Notes: generated by a model not told the origin, from the letters alone. Counted from the stretch's first letter, positions 37,214-47,108 are shown. The stretch: DNA of 64,000 bases from Pseudoxanthomonas koreensis (GCF_010093225.1 NZ_PDWM01000013.1:1-64000); one strand, 5' to 3'. Numbers and translations are program-made.

Positions 37214-38578
37214 TCATGGCGCGAGCCTCCCAGCGGCAGCCTCACCCAGCGCCGTCATCTCCCACGCTTCGCGCCGCTTGCGTTGCTCGTTGCGATACTC
37301 GCGCCGCACCAGCAGGTTGTCCGCTTGAAGCGCCACCAGCGCGGAGTGAAACCGGCGCTTCCCATCACCTGCGCGGAACGCCTCCATTTCTGGCAGGTGT
37401 TCAAGGGCGTGCCAGCTTGTCGAGTTGCCGGAGGCCGCAGCCGGGACTTGAATCCCATGCCCAAGCGCCGCGCGCATTGCTAGCAGCGCCGCGTTCATGT
37501 CTTCCTTCTCCCGCTCAGCGCGCTCAGCAGCAGCCGTCGAGGATCGCCCTGGCACCAGCACGCCGTCTTCCGTCCACATCAGCGGGATCGGCTCAGCTCG
37601 TTGCGAGTGATTGTGCTTTTCGTGTTGAAGCTGCAATTGCCCCTCAACGTCCAACAGCGCCAGCCGCGAGCGGGTCGAGTTGTGCCATGCGGTGGACCCC
37701 GAATAGCTGTTGCCATTCGCACCGTTGCGCGCAGCGGCCTTGTCGATATGAGCGAGCAGGACAACCGCCGCATCATTCGCACGGGCAATCCCTGCGAGGT
37801 GACGGATGAAGGCGCGAACGTCGCGGCGCGTGTTCTCGTTGCCGCCGAAGGCGTCTGATGCGTTGTCGATGATGATGAGCCGCGCGCCAATCTCGCCAAC
37901 CGCCGCCTCAAGCTCATTCATCGTCTGGGTCGGCAACAGGTTATGGGTTCCGTGGTCGTTGACCTCCACCATCAGTTCAGGGCTGAGGGTTCCGTCGATG
38001 ACTTGGAGGTTGCGCTCAACCTTTGCCGCGTCCAGCAGGTATTCCTTGATGACTCGCTGAAGTCGGTTCATGACCTGGCCGGCTTGGTCTTCAAGAGACA
38101 CAAACAGCACCGGGCATTGCTCAACGTCGAAACGATCCCAGCCCATGCCGCTCGCTACGTGCGCCGCTATCGCAAGGAAGAGGATGGACTTGCCGGAACC
38201 GCCGTGGCCGCCGCCGAGCGTGACTTCATTGCGCGGAATGAGTTGGTCCACGATGAAGCGCGGCGGGGGATAGGTCTTCCCCATGAACCCGCCCATTGGA
38301 ACCTTCGTCAGCCGAGGCGCGTAGCCTTTGCTGTAGTTGTCGATGCACTGAGCGATCAGCGCGTCCAGCCGTTCCTCCGGCAGCGGCACAGGGAAGCGGT
38401 TGTTTTCGTCCCACAGCGCTCCGGTGATGGCGTCAGGTGCGCGACCTTCGCGTTGCATCTTCTGCGCGAGCGCGGCCAGCTCTTCCTCTTGCGCAAGCAT
38501 GCGGGCTGCCGCAGGGTCAACGCCGGAGGCCGGGGCTTTCTTCGGTGGGGAACCGCCGCCAATGCCGAACTTACTCAT
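37214..38578 (-). CDS. RepA-like AAA-family replication ATPase/helicase
   Basis: The 454-residue protein has Walker A GGGHGGSGKS (122-131), a LFVSLEDQ segment, and Walker B LIIIDNASDAFGGNENTRRDVRAFI (split about 232-256), as in the RepA/AAA_25 hexameric helicases of plasmids and prophages. HLAGIARANDAAVVLLAHIDKAA fits motif H3/H4 of that group. The C-terminal ~90 residues look like a winged helix. It probably drives element replication from the adjacent iteron region. ATG overlaps the stop of the upstream ORF (ATGA). Confidence 0.85.
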   Translation of the reverse strand: MSKFGIGGGSPPKKAPASGVDPAAARMLAQEEELAALAQKMQREGRAPDAITGALWDENNRFPVPLPEERLDALIAQCIDNYSKGYAPRLTKVPMGGFMGKTYPPPRFIVDQLIPRNEVTLGGGHGGSGKSILFLAIAAHVASGMGWDRFDVEQCPVLFVSLEDQAGQVMNRLQRVIKEYLLDAAKVERNLQVIDGTLSPELMVEVNDHGTHNLLPTQTMNELEAAVGEIGARLIIIDNASDAFGGNENTRRDVRAFIRHLAGIARANDAAVVLLAHIDKAAARNGANGNSYSGSTAWHNSTRSRLALLDVEGQLQLQHEKHNHSQRAEPIPLMWTEDGVLVPGRSSTAAAERAEREKEDMNAALLAMRAALGHGIQVPAAASGNSTSWHALEHLPEMEAFRAGDGKRRFHSALVALQADNLLVRREYRNEQRKRREAWEMTALGEAAAGRLAP

Positions 38579-38847
38579 TGAAGCGTCCCCTGATATTTGA
38601 ATGTGGCGGCCATGCTCGCGTCATAGATCGCCAGCGCTTGCTCGTGGCCGTGGTCTGCGACCAGTGCTTCAATCCGTTCCAACATTGCTTGGAAGTTCCT
38701 TGCGGACTCCGGCGTCATGTACAGGTCAAGCACGCCATTGCGCATCATCATCAAGCGCTGCTCACCGGGCTTCGGGCGCAGTTGCTCCAAGATCGCTGTC
38801 AGCTCTTCGTCCGGCAGCGCGTTGGCCGTTTCGGTGTGCTTGTTCAT
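38575..38847 (-). CDS. Element hypothetical protein (90 aa)
   Basis: A 90-residue acidic helical protein (DEELTAILEQLRPKPGEQRLM; FQAMLERIEALVADHGHEQAL). I do not recognise a family. It is coupled at both ends by ATGA overlaps with the RepA-like gene and the preceding ORF, so it is expressed with the replication module. Confidence 0.7.
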   Translation of the reverse strand: MNKHTETANALPDEELTAILEQLRPKPGEQRLMMMRNGVLDLYMTPESARNFQAMLERIEALVADHGHEQALAIYDASMAATFKYQGTLQ

Positions 38848-39107
38848 GGCGCAGCCTCTTCAAGCATCAACGCAGCCTCAGTTGCCGCGAGAATTGCCCA
38901 TGCGCGATCCGATCCCCACTCGCGGATCAGCGTCATCACCCGCTGTTGAACTGAGATGCGGGTCGCCTCGATCAGTGCCGCGTTGGTAGGCGCGCCGCCC
39001 GCGATCATTAGCAGAATCGCGTCGATCAGCAGCGTCCGTTGCTGGCGCATAAGCTTTAACAGCGCCGCATCCGGTTTCGGATCGCCTGGGTAGAGCTGCG
39101 GCGTCAT
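38844..39107 (-). CDS. Element hypothetical protein (87 aa)
   Basis: An 87-residue helical protein with a hydrophobic central stretch (LLIDAILLMIAGGAP) and a possible helix-turn-helix (NAALIEATRISVQQRVMTLIREWG). No family recognised. Four-base overlaps at both ends with its neighbours support translation. Confidence 0.7.
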   Translation of the reverse strand: MTPQLYPGDPKPDAALLKLMRQQRTLLIDAILLMIAGGAPTNAALIEATRISVQQRVMTLIREWGSDRAWAILAATEAALMLEEAAP

Positions 39108-39556
39108 TGCGCATCTCCTCTGCGCAGCTTTCCCTCGATCATTCGAAGCAGCTCACTGATGGTGTTGAGTTGCGCGCGCGTATCGGCGCAAAGCTCCGGT
39201 GTCGGGTTGTTCGCGATCTTGAGCATTGGCGGCACCAGCTCCCCCGTCGCATCCATCATCAAGACCTGAAGCCTTTCCAGCGCCAACGACTCCGGTGCTC
39301 CCCGTTCGCCCGCGCGGCTTTCTTTCGCCCCGTAAAAGACGTCCAGCAGGTAGAGCAAGTCCGCGTGCATACGCACTCCCGGCGGAGGCGTGGGGTGGCC
39401 GGCGAGACGGCGCGCGTTGAGCGAGGTGAGCGTGCGCAAAAGCTGCTCGACACCCTTGTAGATGGGGTGGTCAGGGTCTTCGTTGCGCACAGCGCAGCGT
39501 TGGCGCTCTAGCAGCTTGTTGACGGCTTTCGCTGCGGCCTTGCTGCGGGCGTTCAT
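39104..39556 (-). CDS. Element hypothetical protein (150 aa)
   Basis: A 150-residue, mostly helical protein, Lys/Arg-rich at the start (NARSKAAAKAVNKLLERQRC) and Leu-rich through the middle. No family recognised; it may be a DNA-associated or regulatory protein of the early operon. Overlaps neighbours by 4 bases at both ends. Confidence 0.7.
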   Translation of the reverse strand: MNARSKAAAKAVNKLLERQRCAVRNEDPDHPIYKGVEQLLRTLTSLNARRLAGHPTPPPGVRMHADLLYLLDVFYGAKESRAGERGAPESLALERLQVLMMDATGELVPPMLKIANNPTPELCADTRAQLNTISELLRMIEGKLRRGDAQ

Positions 39557-39774
39557 GCGGTCGCGCCGCTGCGGCTTCGCGGAAGCTCGTTGTAGGCTTC
39601 CACCTTGTCCGCGATGGTCAGCAGACTGTCGAGATAGACGTAGCGCCTGCGCCCGATCTTGAACGTGTCGAGGAAGCCGCCGTTGAGCAGGTCATACGCG
39701 ACCGTCTTACCGATGCCCCGGTCAATGCACGCAGCGGGAAAGGGAGCGAAGTCCCGCAGCTCTTTGGTCTTCAT
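39553..39774 (-). CDS. AlpA-like excisionase/activator
   Basis: The 73-residue protein resembles the AlpA/MerR-type winged helix family of prophage and satellite regulators: GIGKTVAYDLLNGGFLDTFKIGRRRYVYLDSLLTI, spread over about 20-54. Such proteins act as excisionases or activate integrase in P4-type satellites. A 13-base word 16 bases upstream of its start recurs beside attR, the pattern expected of its binding site. Confidence 0.8.
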   Translation of the reverse strand: MKTKELRDFAPFPAACIDRGIGKTVAYDLLNGGFLDTFKIGRRRYVYLDSLLTIADKVEAYNELPRSRSGATA

Positions 39775-39789
39775 CGTTCCGACTCCGCC

Positions 39790-39802
39790 GCGAACTATCG
39801 CG
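39790..39802. promoter_or_regulatory. 13-bp word upstream of the AlpA-like gene, repeated at attR
   Basis: GCGAACTATCGCG here is identical to 41600-41612, 24 bases inside attR. The downstream bases differ (GTTCGG against AACCGG). One copy sits in the AlpA-like promoter region and one at the recombination end, which fits an excisionase/autoregulator site. Confidence 0.55.
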
Positions 39803-39844
39803 GTTCGGAGCGGAGTTTCCGGGCCTAAGCCGGGACGGAGGGAG

Positions 39845-40177
39845 CTACAGTCCCGGCTTTCTCAGCACGCGGCGAACATAGGACGCATCAACTGCCATTC
39901 CTTGTCGCGTCAACGTCCGGACGATTGTGGCAATCCGGGCGCCTTCCGGGCCTTTGTATTCCGTAGCTGCCGCGAGGATGGCCGCGCGCTTCGAGTCTGG
40001 GCCTCTGCGGGTCGCTTTGCTTGCTGCTGCCCCTTTACTGCCGCCTGCCGCGACGCTGGCCCCTGTAGCCATGTGCTTCGCTGCGGCGTCTAGCTCCGCA
40101 CGGTATGCGTCGGTAGGAGGGCCATTGAGCGAATCAAGGAGTTCATCGAGCAGGGGTGGAAGCTGCTTCTTGCTCAC
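39845..40177 (-). CDS. Element hypothetical protein (110 aa), possible DNA-binding
   Basis: A 110-residue protein with an Ala/Gly/Ser/Thr-rich low-complexity middle (about 37-60) and a C-terminal segment ARIATIVRTLTRQGMAVDASYVRRVLRKPG that could be a winged helix. No family recognised. Its ATG overlaps the integrase stop by 4 bases, so it is cotranscribed with integrase. Confidence 0.7.
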   Translation of the reverse strand: MSKKQLPPLLDELLDSLNGPPTDAYRAELDAAAKHMATGASVAAGGSKGAAASKATRRGPDSKRAAILAAATEYKGPEGARIATIVRTLTRQGMAVDASYVRRVLRKPGL

Positions 40178-41451
40178 GACTTACCCCCGGCAATCCGCGT
40201 CACCTTCTTGTCCACCTTGATCCCGAGTGAGGGCATCATCGCAATGCCGCGCGCAAGGTCATCAGTGAGGTAGCGGGCATAGTGCTTGCGCGTGATCCGG
40301 CTGTCACTGTGGCCGAGTGCCTTGGCGACCAGCTCAATGTCTTTTGTCGCCACCAGCAGCAGCTTCCCGTAGGTGGCGCGCATCGTCTTGAACGAAACGT
40401 CATCAAGCTTCGCCGCCGCGACCGCTGCGGCCATTGGCTTCGTCACATCGCCAGGTGCCCACTGCCGGCCATCCTCACGGGTGAAGATCGGCTCATCCAT
40501 CTCCCGTCCAGCCGTCAACGAATCGAATAGGTCCGCGCCGTCAGGCGTAAGCGGCTGGGTTAGGGTCTTGCCGGTCTTGGACTGGTAGATGCGGAGGGTC
40601 TTTGTCTCGGGGTCATAGGAGCGGCAGCGCAGCGTGACCAGCTCGCCCCGGCGTGCACCGGTCATCAGCGCTCCTTGAAGCAGCGTGCGAAGGTCTGTCG
40701 GGGCGGCATTGAGGAGCCGCTTGACCTCGCTGGTGTCGAGCATGCGCGGCTCCGGCTCTTCGCCGAGCGCGAACGGCTTAACGTCCCGCCACCATTGCGG
40801 CGCGTCTGCGGCAATCAGCTTGCCTTCGCCCCGGCCCCAATTGAGCGCGGCCTTGACCATTGTCAGCGAGCGGTTCGCAGTTGCCTTGCGCTGCCGGAGC
40901 TGGTCGGGGTCGTTGGGGTTGTACTCCTGCGCCTTGCCGCGAATCGTCGGCGGCTTCGCGATCATCGCCTTGAGCCACTTCTTCAGCTCCCCATCGTCCA
41001 GCGCCGTCACCATCTTCCGCCCGATTCCGTTCTCAATGTGGCGCTTCCATTGCTGGCGGGTGATGAGTTGGGAGCCGCGACCGTCCAGATGCTCGTCAAT
41101 GTATCGCTCCATGACGGCATTCAGCGTCAGGCCGTCCCCGTAGTGACGCGGCGCAGGGGTGCGCTGATCGACTTGGACGGTCAGTGCCTTGTTCAGGGCT
41201 TGGGTATGGGACAGCACGACCACGCCATCAGCAACAGCGTGATCGTCCGGCGTGCCGATCCGGGTCTTGACGTAGCGGCCACCGGAGCGCTGCCGGACGA
41301 ACCAGCTACGGTCCCGCTCGCCCTTGTAGTAGCCGAGCGAGGTTCCGGGGGTGATCTGTGCCCAATAGGGTTCGGCTTGGATGCGGAGCTTGGCGCGCGA
41401 TTCGGCGGTGCCGAGGCGGGCGGGGGCTGGCTTGCGGCGGAGTTGCTTCAT
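40174..41451 (-). CDS. Tyrosine-type site-specific integrase
   Basis: The 425-residue recombinase has an arm-binding N-terminus, a core-binding domain (about 115-240) and a catalytic domain with ARRGEL (first Arg), FKTMRATYGKLL (the second Arg box, with Lys where His is usual), LGHSDSRITRKHYARYL (His and the Tyr nucleophile). It should integrate the element at the tRNA-Glu 3' end. ATG 41451 is preferred because GAGGAAG lies 7-13 bases upstream; ATG 41499 has none and overlaps the arm-site repeats. Adjacent to attR, as usual. Confidence 0.94.
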   Translation of the reverse strand: MKQLRRKPAPARLGTAESRAKLRIQAEPYWAQITPGTSLGYYKGERDRSWFVRQRSGGRYVKTRIGTPDDHAVADGVVVLSHTQALNKALTVQVDQRTPAPRHYGDGLTLNAVMERYIDEHLDGRGSQLITRQQWKRHIENGIGRKMVTALDDGELKKWLKAMIAKPPTIRGKAQEYNPNDPDQLRQRKATANRSLTMVKAALNWGRGEGKLIAADAPQWWRDVKPFALGEEPEPRMLDTSEVKRLLNAAPTDLRTLLQGALMTGARRGELVTLRCRSYDPETKTLRIYQSKTGKTLTQPLTPDGADLFDSLTAGREMDEPIFTREDGRQWAPGDVTKPMAAAVAAAKLDDVSFKTMRATYGKLLLVATKDIELVAKALGHSDSRITRKHYARYLTDDLARGIAMMPSLGIKVDKKVTRIAGGKS

Positions 41452-41467
41452 GGGACGCTTCCTCTGG

Positions 41468-41516
41468 ACGGTAACGACACGGTTGCGACCGGGAAACATC
41501 GGTAAACTTCGGTAAC
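41468..41516. promoter_or_regulatory. Candidate integrase arm-type sites beside attR
   Basis: ACGGTAAC (41468-41475), TCGGTAAA (41499-41506) and TCGGTAAC (41509-41516) lie in the spacer before the integrase start. The last matches the two copies near attL exactly. They could let integrase bind both ends and repress its own promoter. Confidence 0.5.
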
Positions 41517-41599
41517 TTACCGGCCCGGACCCCGGCGGGCTCTATCGTCCTCCAGCGGAACGAAAAAGGAAAGCAATCAGTAGGTTATGAGGAACTAAG

Positions 41600-41612
41600 G
41601 CGAACTATCGCG
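41600..41612. promoter_or_regulatory. Second copy of the AlpA-region 13-bp word
   Basis: GCGAACTATCGCG identical to 39790-39802, 24 bases from the attR core on its element side. See the entry at 39790 for the reasoning. Confidence 0.5.
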
Positions 41613-41635
41613 AACCGGCGCGGACCGGAAATCCA

Positions 41636-41683
41636 ACCCTTTCACGGTAGCGACCGGGGTTCGAATCCCCGTGGGGACGCCAA
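41636..41683. repeat. attR core (48 bp)
   Basis: Identical to 30334-30381. It is the displaced 3' end of the original tRNA-Glu; without the 5' half it is not a functional tRNA. Confidence 0.93.
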
Positions 41684-41701
41684 TACGAGCAACACCAGGA
41701 T

Positions 41702-41729
41702 GGGCCCGCAATGCGGGCCCGTTTTTTTG
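41702..41729 (+). terminator. Rho-independent terminator, probably the original tRNA terminator
   Basis: GGGCCCGC and GCGGGCCC form a perfect 8-bp stem around AAT, followed by G and seven T. It lies 19 bases past attR, where the tRNA-Glu transcript would have ended before integration. Confidence 0.88.
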
Positions 41730-41738
41730 TTCCGGCGC

Positions 41739-44116
<2,378 letters not shown>

Positions 44117-44120
<4 letters not shown>

Positions 44121-44524
44121 GCCGCCTCTCCGGCGAGCGCCGCCATGATCGGGCAGCCGGTCAGTGCCCCATGCCCGGGGCAGGCTTCGACCAGGTCGCG
44201 CAGCGCATCGCGCACGCGCGCCAGTTCGGCGATGCGTGCTTCCACCAGGGCGAGTTTCTCCCGCGCCGCGCTGCGCACGGCGGCCATGTCCGCGCCGCCG
44301 GCGTCACCCTTCTCGCCCAGGTCGAGCAGGCCGCGGATCTCCTCCAGCGCGAAGCCGAGTTCCTTGGCGCGGCGGATGAAGCGCAACCGCCGCGCGTCTT
44401 CGGCGGCGTAGTCGCGGTAGCCGTTGGGCCGTCGCCGCGCGGGCGGCAGCACCTGCTCGCGTTCGTAGTAGCGGATGGTGTCGACGGGGACGCCCGTGGC
44501 CCGGGCCAGCTGTCCGATGTTCAT
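44117..44524 (-). CDS. MerR-family metal-responsive regulator (CueR-like)
   Basis: The 135-residue protein starts [20 protein letters not shown], the MerR winged helix, followed by a dimerisation helix and Cys residues in [13 protein letters not shown], the place where CueR/PbrR-type proteins bind metal. It overlaps the P-type ATPase gene by ATGA. Its promoter has the long spacer that MerR proteins untwist. Copper is the likely signal from context. Confidence 0.9.
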
Positions 44525-44549
44525 CGCGGACTCCAGTGGAGACAGGGCC

Positions 44550-44581
44550 ATTGTCGCCCCTGGAGTCGGGTCCAAGGTCAA
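44550..44581 (-). promoter_or_regulatory. MerR-type promoter/operator
   Basis: On the minus strand TTGACC (-35) and GACAAT (-10) are separated by 20 bases, the overlong spacer of MerR-activated promoters. CCTTGGA and TCCAGGG form an imperfect dyad within it. Confidence 0.7.
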
Positions 44582-44602
44582 GGCTTGGTCCAGTGTCCAG
44601 CA

Positions 44603-44638
44603 ATACATGATGAATATCATGTATCTAATTGATATATC
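44603..44638. promoter_or_regulatory. AT-rich palindrome upstream of the antiporter gene
   Basis: ATACATGAT (44603-44611) and ATCATGTAT (44616-44624) are a perfect 9-bp inverted repeat with 4 bases between, followed by the palindrome GATATATC (44631-44638). The AT-rich patch stands out in this GC-rich chromosome and lies between the divergent MerR and antiporter genes, so it is a likely operator or promoter. Confidence 0.55.
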
Positions 44639-44813
44639 TATGTCATTTATTTCTCCGCCGCAGGGTTGCTCACCGCAGAGATTCATTGCCGGCCGCCGAT
44701 GGAGCGCCAATCCGGCTCCGGGCCCTCATTCCCCTCCGGTTGCCTTTGACGAGCCGGCCCCACAGCATGGGCCGACCTGTCGCCCGCATCGGGCGGCCTC
44801 CGAGGGGAAGCCC

Positions 44814-46238
44814 ATGGCTGCAGCGGGGAAGATGTCACGGATACAGCTGACCGCGATGGTGATCGGCAGCATGGTCGGAGCGGGCATCTTCTCGCTGCCG
44901 CGCACCTTCGCCGGCGCGACCGGTCCGCTGGGCGCGGTCATCGCCTGGATCATCGCCGGCACCGGCATGTACATGCTGGCGCGGGTGTTCCAGTTCCTGG
45001 CCGAACGCAAGCCGCACCTGGACGCCGGCGTGTTCGCCTACGCGAAGGAAGGCTATGGCGACTACCCGGGCTTCCTGTCCGCCTTCGGCTACTGGATCGG
45101 CAGCTGCATCGGCAACGTCTCCTACTGGGTGCTGATCAAGTCGACCCTGGGCGCGTTCTTCCCGGTGTTCGGCGACGGCAACACCGTGGTCGCGATCCTG
45201 GTCGCCTCGACCGGCATCTGGCTGTTCCACTTCATGATCCTGCGCGGCATCCAGCAGGCGGCGGCGATCAACCTGGTGGTCACCTTCGCCAAGATCGTGC
45301 CGATCCTGGCGTTCATCCTGATCCTGTTCTTCGCCTTCAAGCTGGACATGTTCCGGTTCAACTTCTACGGCGCGGGCCTGGAGGGCGGGATCCTGGAGCA
45401 GGTGAAGGCGACGATGTTCGTCACCGTGTTCGTGTTCCTGGGCATCGAGGGCGCGAGCGTCTATTCGCGCTATGCGAAGGAGCGCAAGGACGTCGGCTTC
45501 GCCACCATCGTCGGCTTCCTCTCGGTGACCGCGCTGATGGTGCTGGTGACCCTGCTGCCGTACGCGGTGCTGGAGCGCGGGGAGATCGCTGCGATCCGCC
45601 AGCCGTCGATGGCCGGCGTGCTGGAAGCGGTGGTCGGGCCGTGGGGCGCGGTGTTCGTGAGCCTGGGCCTGATGGTCTCGGTGCTGGGCGCGTACCTGGC
45701 CTGGTCGCTGATCTGCGCCGAGGTGATGTCCGCCGCCGCGCGCACCCGCGACATGCCGGCGGTCTTCGCCCGCGAGAACAAGGCCAAGGTGCCCGCCGCG
45801 GCGCTGTGGGCGTCCAACATAGTGGTGCAGCTGATCGTGATCAGCACCTACTGGTCCAACGACGCCTTCGCGCTGATGCTGAACCTGACCAGCGCCATGG
45901 CGCTGATCCCGTTCCTGCTGGTGGCCGGCTACGCGATGAAGCTCACCACGCGCGGGGACACCTACGAGAGCGGGCCGGACTCGGCGCGCTCGCGCGACAT
46001 CTTCATCGCCGCGGTGGCGGTGGTGTATACCGGCTTCCTGCTCTATGCCGGCGGGTTCAAGTTCATCGTGCTGTCGGCGATCCTGTATGCGCCGGGCAGC
46101 GCCCTGTATTTCTGGGCGCGGCGCGAGCAGGGCAAGAAGCTCTTCGACCGCACCGCGGACCTGGTGGTGTTCGTGCTTGCCAGCATCGCCGCGATCATCG
46201 GCGTGTACTGGATCGCGACCGGCTACATCGTATTGTGA
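44814..46238 (+). CDS. APC-family basic amino-acid antiporter (ArcD-like arginine/ornithine type)
   Basis: The 474-residue protein has about 12 TM segments. The first carries the family's IGSMVGAGIFSLPRTFA motif. It resembles the basic amino acid/polyamine antiporter group (ArcD of Pseudomonas, LysP/CadB relatives). Arginine deiminase is encoded 870 bp further on, so arginine-ornithine exchange is the likely job, although no ornithine carbamoyltransferase or carbamate kinase gene lies in the window. ATG 44814 follows GAGGGGAAG. Confidence 0.88.
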   Translation: MAAAGKMSRIQLTAMVIGSMVGAGIFSLPRTFAGATGPLGAVIAWIIAGTGMYMLARVFQFLAERKPHLDAGVFAYAKEGYGDYPGFLSAFGYWIGSCIGNVSYWVLIKSTLGAFFPVFGDGNTVVAILVASTGIWLFHFMILRGIQQAAAINLVVTFAKIVPILAFILILFFAFKLDMFRFNFYGAGLEGGILEQVKATMFVTVFVFLGIEGASVYSRYAKERKDVGFATIVGFLSVTALMVLVTLLPYAVLERGEIAAIRQPSMAGVLEAVVGPWGAVFVSLGLMVSVLGAYLAWSLICAEVMSAAARTRDMPAVFARENKAKVPAAALWASNIVVQLIVISTYWSNDAFALMLNLTSAMALIPFLLVAGYAMKLTTRGDTYESGPDSARSRDIFIAAVAVVYTGFLLYAGGFKFIVLSAILYAPGSALYFWARREQGKKLFDRTADLVVFVLASIAAIIGVYWIATGYIVL

Positions 46239-46278
46239 CGACCCGGCGGTCATCGGGCATCGCCGCCGCCTGAAAAAG

Positions 46279-46305
46279 GAAACGCCCCGCGGAGCGGGGC
46301 GTTTC
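46279..46305. terminator. Terminator after the antiporter gene
   Basis: GAAACGCCCCG and GCGGGGCGTTTC (11-bp stem region) around CGGA, with TTTCGCTTT after it and an A-rich run before it, so it may serve both convergent genes. Confidence 0.75.
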
Positions 46306-46349
46306 GCTTTCGCCGGCAGCCACGCGGCTGCGCGCAGGTGCCGCAGGAC

Positions 46350-46808
46350 TCAGCGGGTGACCCGAGTGGTGACGCCGTCGGACGCCACGTTGACCCGGTC
46401 GCCGACGCGGAACGCATTGGGGTCGCCTTCCTGGACCACCGCGATCGTGCGCCCGGAATCCAGTTGCACGGTGACCTCCATGCCCGGTCGGGTACTGCTG
46501 GCCGCCGCCTGGCCCGCCGCGCCACCGGCGACCGCGCCGCCGACCGTGGCGGCGGTCTGGCCGCGGCCGCCACCAATCGTGCTGCCGGCCAGGCCACCCA
46601 GGACCGCGCCGGTCGCGGTGGCGACGGTGCCGCCCTGCTGCTGGATCGTCACCGGGCGCACGCCGGTGACCGTGCCGGCCTCCACCGTCTGCTGGCGCCC
46701 GACCTCGGAGCGGTTGAAGGTGTTGGGACTCGTGTGGCTGGCGCAGCCGGACGCGGCCAGTACGCCCAACACCAGGATTGCGCTGCCTGCGATGACTTGA
46801 TGCTTCAT
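46350..46808 (-). CDS. Glycine-zipper 2TM-domain outer-membrane lipoprotein
   Basis: The 152-residue protein has a lipoprotein signal (LAASGC) and a central Gly-zipper hairpin (ATGAVLGGLAGSTIGGG, then TVGGAVAGGAAGQAAA), as in SlyB/Rickettsia 17-kDa antigen-like proteins, followed by a short beta domain VTVQLDSGRTIAVVQEGDP. It sits in the outer membrane and is thought to steady the envelope. ATG 46808 begins the signal peptide. Confidence 0.88.
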   Translation of the reverse strand: MKHQVIAGSAILVLGVLAASGCASHTSPNTFNRSEVGRQQTVEAGTVTGVRPVTIQQQGGTVATATGAVLGGLAGSTIGGGRGQTAATVGGAVAGGAAGQAAASSTRPGMEVTVQLDSGRTIAVVQEGDPNAFRVGDRVNVASDGVTTRVTR

Positions 46809-47108
46809 TCGATGCTCCGTCTGGGGAAAACTCGATAGGGACTCATGGAGAGAGGGTCGGGTGCCTGCGCTTCCCTTCAAGAGCGCGTGAAGCGTCGTGG
46901 ACAGGGTATGGAGGCCGGAGGTTAAATCCGCGTGAGCAAAGCGGCACGGCGACGCTCAAGCGGATGCCCGTCCGCAATCGACAGCTGGCCGGCCCCGGTG
47001 ACAAGATGACCGCCACGCACGGGCGAAGCACTGCGGCTGGCGGTACGCGGCGCAAGGCCGACTCGGCCTGCACGGAATGATCGCCACCACACCCCAGGGA
47101 GGATCTGC
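46809..47108. other. 300-bp spacer before arginine deiminase
   Basis: Holds the promoters of the divergent lipoprotein and arginine deiminase genes. GGGAGGA at about 47095-47101 is the Shine-Dalgarno of the deiminase gene. I see no terminator, repeat or small gene in it. Confidence 0.5.

Larger units (their letters stand above)
30334..41683. mobile_element. Integrated phage-satellite-like element with capsid, terminase and R-M genes
   Basis: About 11.3 kb bounded by a 48-bp direct repeat of the tRNA-Glu 3' end. Contents on the minus strand: tyrosine integrase, small ORF, AlpA-like protein, three small ORFs, RepA-like AAA ATPase, iteron region, scaffold-like protein, major capsid protein, small and large terminase; then an R-M cassette by attL. 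No portal, maturation protease, connector, tail or lysis gene is seen, and the size is far below a full tailed phage. This recalls capsid-forming PICI satellites but is more reduced. Base composition is lower in G+C than the flanks, most so at the R-M genes. Confidence 0.85.

Noticed and set aside
36648-37217. Open frame in the satellite non-coding region
   Set aside because: Composition is Arg/Gly/Pro-rich, it has no ribosome site and it spans the iterons and hairpin; a non-coding function fits better.
41636-41683. A second tRNA-Glu gene
   Set aside because: Only the 3' 48 bases are present; the acceptor 5' strand and D-arm are missing.
30334-41683. Complete tailed prophage
   Set aside because: At 11.3 kb with no portal, tail, lysis or lysogeny-repressor genes it is too small and incomplete; intact overlapping operons also argue against random decay.
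44603-44638. FNR/ANR box before the antiporter gene
   Set aside because: The half-sites do not match TTGAT-N4-ATCAA, so I list it only as an unidentified palindrome.
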